From an uncultured Steroidobacter sp. (GTDB lineage Bacteria > Pseudomonadota > Gammaproteobacteria > Steroidobacterales > Steroidobacteraceae), in the NCBI GenBank assembly GCA_946478975.1, contig CAMLEO010000282.1, positions 1 through 9,195 of the forward strand: a stretch of 9,195 nucleotides of DNA. Direction: 5' to 3'. Both the position numbers and the translations under genes were made by a program. This document shows, one piece after another, positions 6,816 through 9,195 of this stretch; the stretch's first letter is position 1, and the number at the start of each line of letters is the position of its first letter. Below the pieces are notes generated by a model. That model worked only from the letters and a program-made list of their open reading frames with translations, was not told the origin of the DNA and did no database searches.

Positions 6816-7202
6816 GTGTCGTACTCTCGCCCCATCGTTGCAGTGATCGAAGCCGACGCCACGGATCGCCGCCAGCTTTGTGCCTTGTTGCGAAACCTGA
6901 ACGCCGAAGTTCAGGACTACGACAGTGCGGAAAGTTATCTCGCTTCGCCGACCGAACATTCCAGCAGCTGCTTGATCTCGGACATGGCCCTGCCCGGCAT
7001 GTCCGGATTGGAATTGCTCAAGCGCTTACGCGCGAATGAAGCGGCGCCGCCGGTCATTCTCTTGGGTGAAGATGCGGATGTGCGCGCGGCGGTCGCAGCG
7101 ATGCGCGAAGGCGCGGTCGACTTCATCGAAAAAACACACCTGGATTTTTCGATCGTGCGTCGGGTCGCGTATCTGCTCGACCATTCTCAACACGCGCACT
7201 GA
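6816..7202 (+). CDS. Stand-alone FixJ-like receiver with a degenerate active site
   Basis: A 128-aa single-domain receiver with no output domain. It resembles the FixJ receiver: RPIVAVIEAD at the start, SDMALPGMSGLELLKRL (55-71) and REGAVDFIEK (97-106). Phospho-acceptor D56 and K106 are kept. The acidic pair is E12-A13, so the main metal-ligand Asp is Ala, and the switch Thr/Ser is Gly84. Phosphorylation chemistry and signal relay are therefore probably impaired. By known precedent, FixT is a receiver-like protein that inhibits FixL, and other solo receivers act as phosphate sinks; either role is possible here, and neither is shown by sequence. The start is GTG: the in-frame stop at 6729-6731 leaves no ATG, and GTG at 6816 puts the first strand at the usual place. 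No Shine-Dalgarno is visible. It converges on cbpA with a 4-bp gap. Confidence 0.82.
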   Translation: MSYSRPIVAVIEADATDRRQLCALLRNLNAEVQDYDSAESYLASPTEHSSSCLISDMALPGMSGLELLKRLRANEAAPPVILLGEDADVRAAVAAMREGAVDFIEKTHLDFSIVRRVAYLLDHSQHAH

Positions 7203-7206
7203 ATAT

Positions 7207-8112
7207 TTATTGCAGCTCCGCGCGCGGATCGAACGGCAACTCCCGCTGCATACGTTCGTATAGCTCGCGAGCCTGCGGCGAATCGGCCGGCGGCAGCACG
7301 ATCTTCAACGCGACGTATTGATCGCCGGGCGTAGCGCCGGGCAGGCCGCGACCTTTCAAGCGCAGTCGTTGTCCCGACTTTGCATTCGGCGGGATGCGCA
7401 AGTCGACCGGACCCGCGAGCGTCGGCGTCGCCACGGTCGCGCCGAGCGCTGCTTCCCACGGCGCGATCGGTAACGTCAAAGTCACATCGCGACCCTCGGC
7501 TTTGAACAAGCGGTGTTCGCGGAATTTCACTTCGAGATACAAATCGCCCGCCGGTCCGCCGCCGTGGCCCGGGCTGCCTTGTCCGGCGAGGCGAATGCGC
7601 TGGCCTTCGGTGATGCCGGCCGGAATCGTGAGCTTGAGAGTGCGGCCCTTGAGCTCGATGGTCTTCGAGCTGCCGCCGAACGAATCTTCCAGATCGATTT
7701 CGATCGACGCGACCTGGTCGTCGCCGGCCATCGCAAAGCCACGGGCACCGCCGCGCGCGCGGCCGCCGCCGGCCCGCTGGCCGAACAACGACGAAAAGAA
7801 ATCGCTGAAGCCGCCTTCTTCCCCGAACTGCGCGCCGCTGAATTCGAAGTTCTGGCCCCAGTCCGGCGGCGGCCGGAATTCCTGGCCCTGGCGCCAGTTG
7901 CTGCCCAGTTGATCGTAGGCCGCGCGCTTCTCCGGATCCTTCAGGACCTCGTAGGCCTCCTGCACTTCCTTGAAGCGGGCCTCGGCGTTCGCTTCCTTGC
8001 TCACATCGGGATGATATTTGCGCGCGAGCCGCCGGTAGACGCGCTTGAGCTCGTCCGGGCTGACGTCGCGGGCGACGCCCATGATCTGGTAATAGTCCTT
8101 GTATTCAGGCAC
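7207..8112 (-). CDS. cbpA: CbpA-type J-domain co-chaperone (DnaJ homologue without zinc finger)
   Basis: Co-chaperone predicted to stimulate the ATPase of DnaK; E. coli CbpA also binds curved DNA. Numbering from GTG 8112 (301 aa; E. coli CbpA is about 306): J-domain 1-70 with the invariant HPD at 34-36, a Gly/Phe-rich linker (about 75-125) and two beta-rich substrate-binding domains (about 130-205 and 206-275), then a short C-terminal helix that in the family forms the dimer. There is no cysteine at all, so it is class B/CbpA and not DnaJ. Start choice: [13 protein letters not shown] from GTG fits the family N-terminus (EFKDYY). The longer TTG start at 8133 would use the GAGGTG Shine-Dalgarno as codons. 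No CbpM-like partner is next to it in the window. The upstream gene on the same strand appears to end in its own hairpin, so cbpA probably has its own promoter. Confidence 0.9.
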   Translation of the reverse strand: MPEYKDYYQIMGVARDVSPDELKRVYRRLARKYHPDVSKEANAEARFKEVQEAYEVLKDPEKRAAYDQLGSNWRQGQEFRPPPDWGQNFEFSGAQFGEEGGFSDFFSSLFGQRAGGGRARGGARGFAMAGDDQVASIEIDLEDSFGGSSKTIELKGRTLKLTIPAGITEGQRIRLAGQGSPGHGGGPAGDLYLEVKFREHRLFKAEGRDVTLTLPIAPWEAALGATVATPTLAGPVDLRIPPNAKSGQRLRLKGRGLPGATPGDQYVALKIVLPPADSPQARELYERMQRELPFDPRAELQ

Positions 8113-8123
8113 GGCGGTTTCTT

Positions 8124-8129
8124 CACCTC
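8124..8129 (-). promoter_or_regulatory. Ribosome binding site supporting the GTG start of cbpA
   Basis: On the minus strand GAGGTG lies 11 bases before the GTG at 8112. The spacing is slightly long, but there is no alternative start closer to it that keeps the J-domain intact, and it argues against the TTG at 8133. Confidence 0.5.
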
Positions 8130-8151
8130 GCAATATGCAAGCTGCTGGCGG

Positions 8152-8196
8152 CTCTGAGGTTCCTGGACGGACCTCGAACCGGTTCGACCGTCAGAG
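8152..8196. repeat. Nested palindrome upstream of cbpA
   Basis: A perfect 14-bp palindrome TCGAACCGGTTCGA (8174-8187) is nested in GACGG/CCGTC (8166-8170, 8188-8192) and then CTCTGA/TCAGAG (8152-8157, 8191-8196). GAGGT/ACCTC (8156-8160, 8171-8175) offers another fold. On the minus strand it lies 40 bp before the cbpA GTG, so an operator or a 5'-leader structure is more likely than a terminator (no T-run on either side). Confidence 0.5.
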
Positions 8197-8211
8197 TATG
8201 CCGACGTAAAT

Positions 8212-8246
8212 GGCGCTCACCCAGATGCTTTCAAGCGGGTGTCGCC
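8212..8246 (-). terminator. Probable hairpin terminator of the GlyGly-CTERM gene
   Basis: Seven bases past the stop codon on the minus strand. GGCG/CGCC and CACCC/GGGTG stack with a small internal loop, then GCT/AGC closes the tip. The RNA continues with only AUUUA, a very short U-run, so termination may be partial. Confidence 0.42.
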
Positions 8247-8253
8247 AGGCGGG

Positions 8254-9195
8254 TCAGCGACGGCGCAAATTTTTCACGCCGAGCAGGGTGAAGAGGGTCA
8301 GAAGCAGCGGCCAGCTGAAGGATCCGCCACCGCCGCTGGATTCCGTGGACTGGCGGGCGGTGCTTGGCGAGCTGACGGTTACGGTGGCAGTTGCCGTGTC
8401 GTTACCGGCGGTGGGATCGACGTAGTCGCCAGCGATGCGGGCCTGGAGGAGGGCGTTGCCGTCGGTCGCCGCGACCAGCGACGCAGTGCCGGTCAGCGAG
8501 GCGCCGCTGGCGAGCGAAGCGAGTGAGCAAACGATCGAGGCACCCTGAACGCTGCAGTTCGCGCCATTCAGTGTGGCCGTCGACGCCATGACACCCGAGG
8601 GCAGGTCGATCGTCACTGTGACATTGCGAGCTTCAGTGCCCGACGTATTGCTCGCGGTGAGCGAAACGTTGAACGGCGTGCCATTGGTCACCGAGGCCGG
8701 CGCCTGCAAGCCGACGCCGAGATCCGCCTCGTTTTCTATTTCGATCGTGGCGGTGCCGTCGTTGTCGCTGGTCTGGCTGTCGTTGCTCGCGCTGACGTGG
8801 ATCGTCGCATCGTTCGCGCCGACGACATCACTGCGCAGGACCAGGTTGATCTCCGTGGAACTGCCGCCGGGGATCTCGGCCAACTGACACGTGATCATGC
8901 CCGCGCCGGTGACGCAGGATCCGCCGACCACAAACGCTTCTTTGATCGTGATGGCCGGCGGCAGGACGATTTCAGCTCGCGCGTTCATGGTTGCGAGGCC
9001 ACCCACGTTGGAGACGGTCACGTTCCAATCGAAGTCCTGCCGGACCGCATGTCGGAGCATGCCGAAGTCGGGCTCGACGGTGTTATTCGACGGCGGCAAA
9101 GACGTGATGCAGCTGGAGGTCGTAAGGCGCCGTCGCATGAGGTAGAGACTGCACTCGGAGAACTTGTCGCTGCCGCTGATGTTGGCGGCCATCAG
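8254..9195 (-). CDS. Surface protein with DUF11-like repeats and a GlyGly-CTERM tail, 3' part
   Basis: C-terminal part of a larger exported protein; the frame is open to the window edge (a Leu codon precedes the ATG at 9192), so the true start is outside. Numbering from that Met (312 aa): remnant of an earlier domain (1-35), then two beta-sandwich repeats of DUF11 type (about 40-155 and 157-273), each with NVTV or NVTVTIDLP-like strands and one Cys-x8-Cys pair (C93/C102, C213/C222) that could form a disulfide in an oxidising compartment. After a Ser/Thr linker comes the tail: GGGG (287-290), a hydrophobic helix (about 292-306) and NLRRR at the end. Gly run, helix and Arg cluster define GlyGly-CTERM, which rhombosortase cleaves so that the protein reaches the surface, usually through type II secretion. 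No rhombosortase is visible in the window. It is Thr/Ser/Asn-rich and lacks any enzyme motif, so an adhesin or structural role is a guess. Confidence 0.83.
   Translation of the reverse strand: MMAANISGSDKFSECSLYLMRRRLTTSSCITSLPPSNNTVEPDFGMLRHAVRQDFDWNVTVSNVGGLATMNARAEIVLPPAITIKEAFVVGGSCVTGAGMITCQLAEIPGGSSTEINLVLRSDVVGANDATIHVSASNDSQTSDNDGTATIEIENEADLGVGLQAPASVTNGTPFNVSLTASNTSGTEARNVTVTIDLPSGVMASTATLNGANCSVQGASIVCSLASLASGASLTGTASLVAATDGNALLQARIAGDYVDPTAGNDTATATVTVSSPSTARQSTESSGGGGSFSWPLLLTLFTLLGVKNLRRR

Noticed and set aside
6629..7039. 136-codon forward frame starting in the dyad-rich spacer
   Set aside because: It overlaps the receiver gene in another frame, starts inside a hairpin arm, lacks a Shine-Dalgarno, and has an unprotein-like composition.
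8113..8133. TTG start for cbpA adding seven residues
   Set aside because: The extension covers the probable Shine-Dalgarno and the added residues are not seen in the CbpA family N-terminus.
1..9195. CRISPR array, tRNA, rRNA, insertion sequence or prophage genes
   Set aside because: No regularly spaced repeats, no tRNA-like cloverleaf with conserved arms, and no transposase, integrase or phage motifs were seen.

Overview
The window is high-GC bacterial chromosome with tight gene packing. It holds the 3' part of a single-chain pyruvate carboxylase gene, a block of oxygen/c-di-GMP type signalling genes, a CbpA-type J-protein co-chaperone, and the 3' end of a surface-protein gene with a GlyGly-CTERM tail. 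The GlyGly-CTERM tail (a rhombosortase/type II secretion signature known mainly from Gammaproteobacteria), the CbpA-type J-protein and the FixL/FixJ-like pair together suggest a high-GC gammaproteobacterium. That placement is inference, and no rRNA or species marker is present.

Layout. (1) 1-2165 (+): pyc, cut at the window start. (2) 2175-4250 (-): a REC-PAS-GGDEF-EAL c-di-GMP enzyme, tail-to-tail with pyc with a 9-bp gap. (3) 4320-6502 (+): a FixL-like PAS-PAS histidine kinase followed, with an ATGA stop/start overlap, by a FixJ-like LuxR-type response regulator. These are divergent from gene 2. (4) 6503-6815: a 313-bp non-coding stretch with at least five inverted repeats. (5) 6816-7202 (+): a stand-alone, partly degenerate FixJ-like receiver with a GTG start. 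(6) 7207-8112 (-): cbpA, tail-to-tail with the receiver with a 4-bp gap. (7) 8113-8253: a second dyad-rich spacer. (8) 8254-9195 (-): DUF11-like repeats and the GlyGly-CTERM anchor, cut at the window end.

How it may work together. The kinase has the FixL heme-PAS signature, including the proximal histidine. It probably senses oxygen (or another heme ligand) and passes phosphate to the FixJ-like activator. The divergent c-di-GMP enzyme keeps every visible catalytic residue of both its GGDEF and EAL modules, so oxygen status and second-messenger level may be co-controlled here. The small receiver downstream resembles FixJ's N-terminal half. It keeps the phospho-acceptor Asp and the Lys but has lost the metal-binding Asp and the switch Thr. 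A FixT-like role, dampening FixL or competing with FixJ, is the most interesting untested idea in the window.
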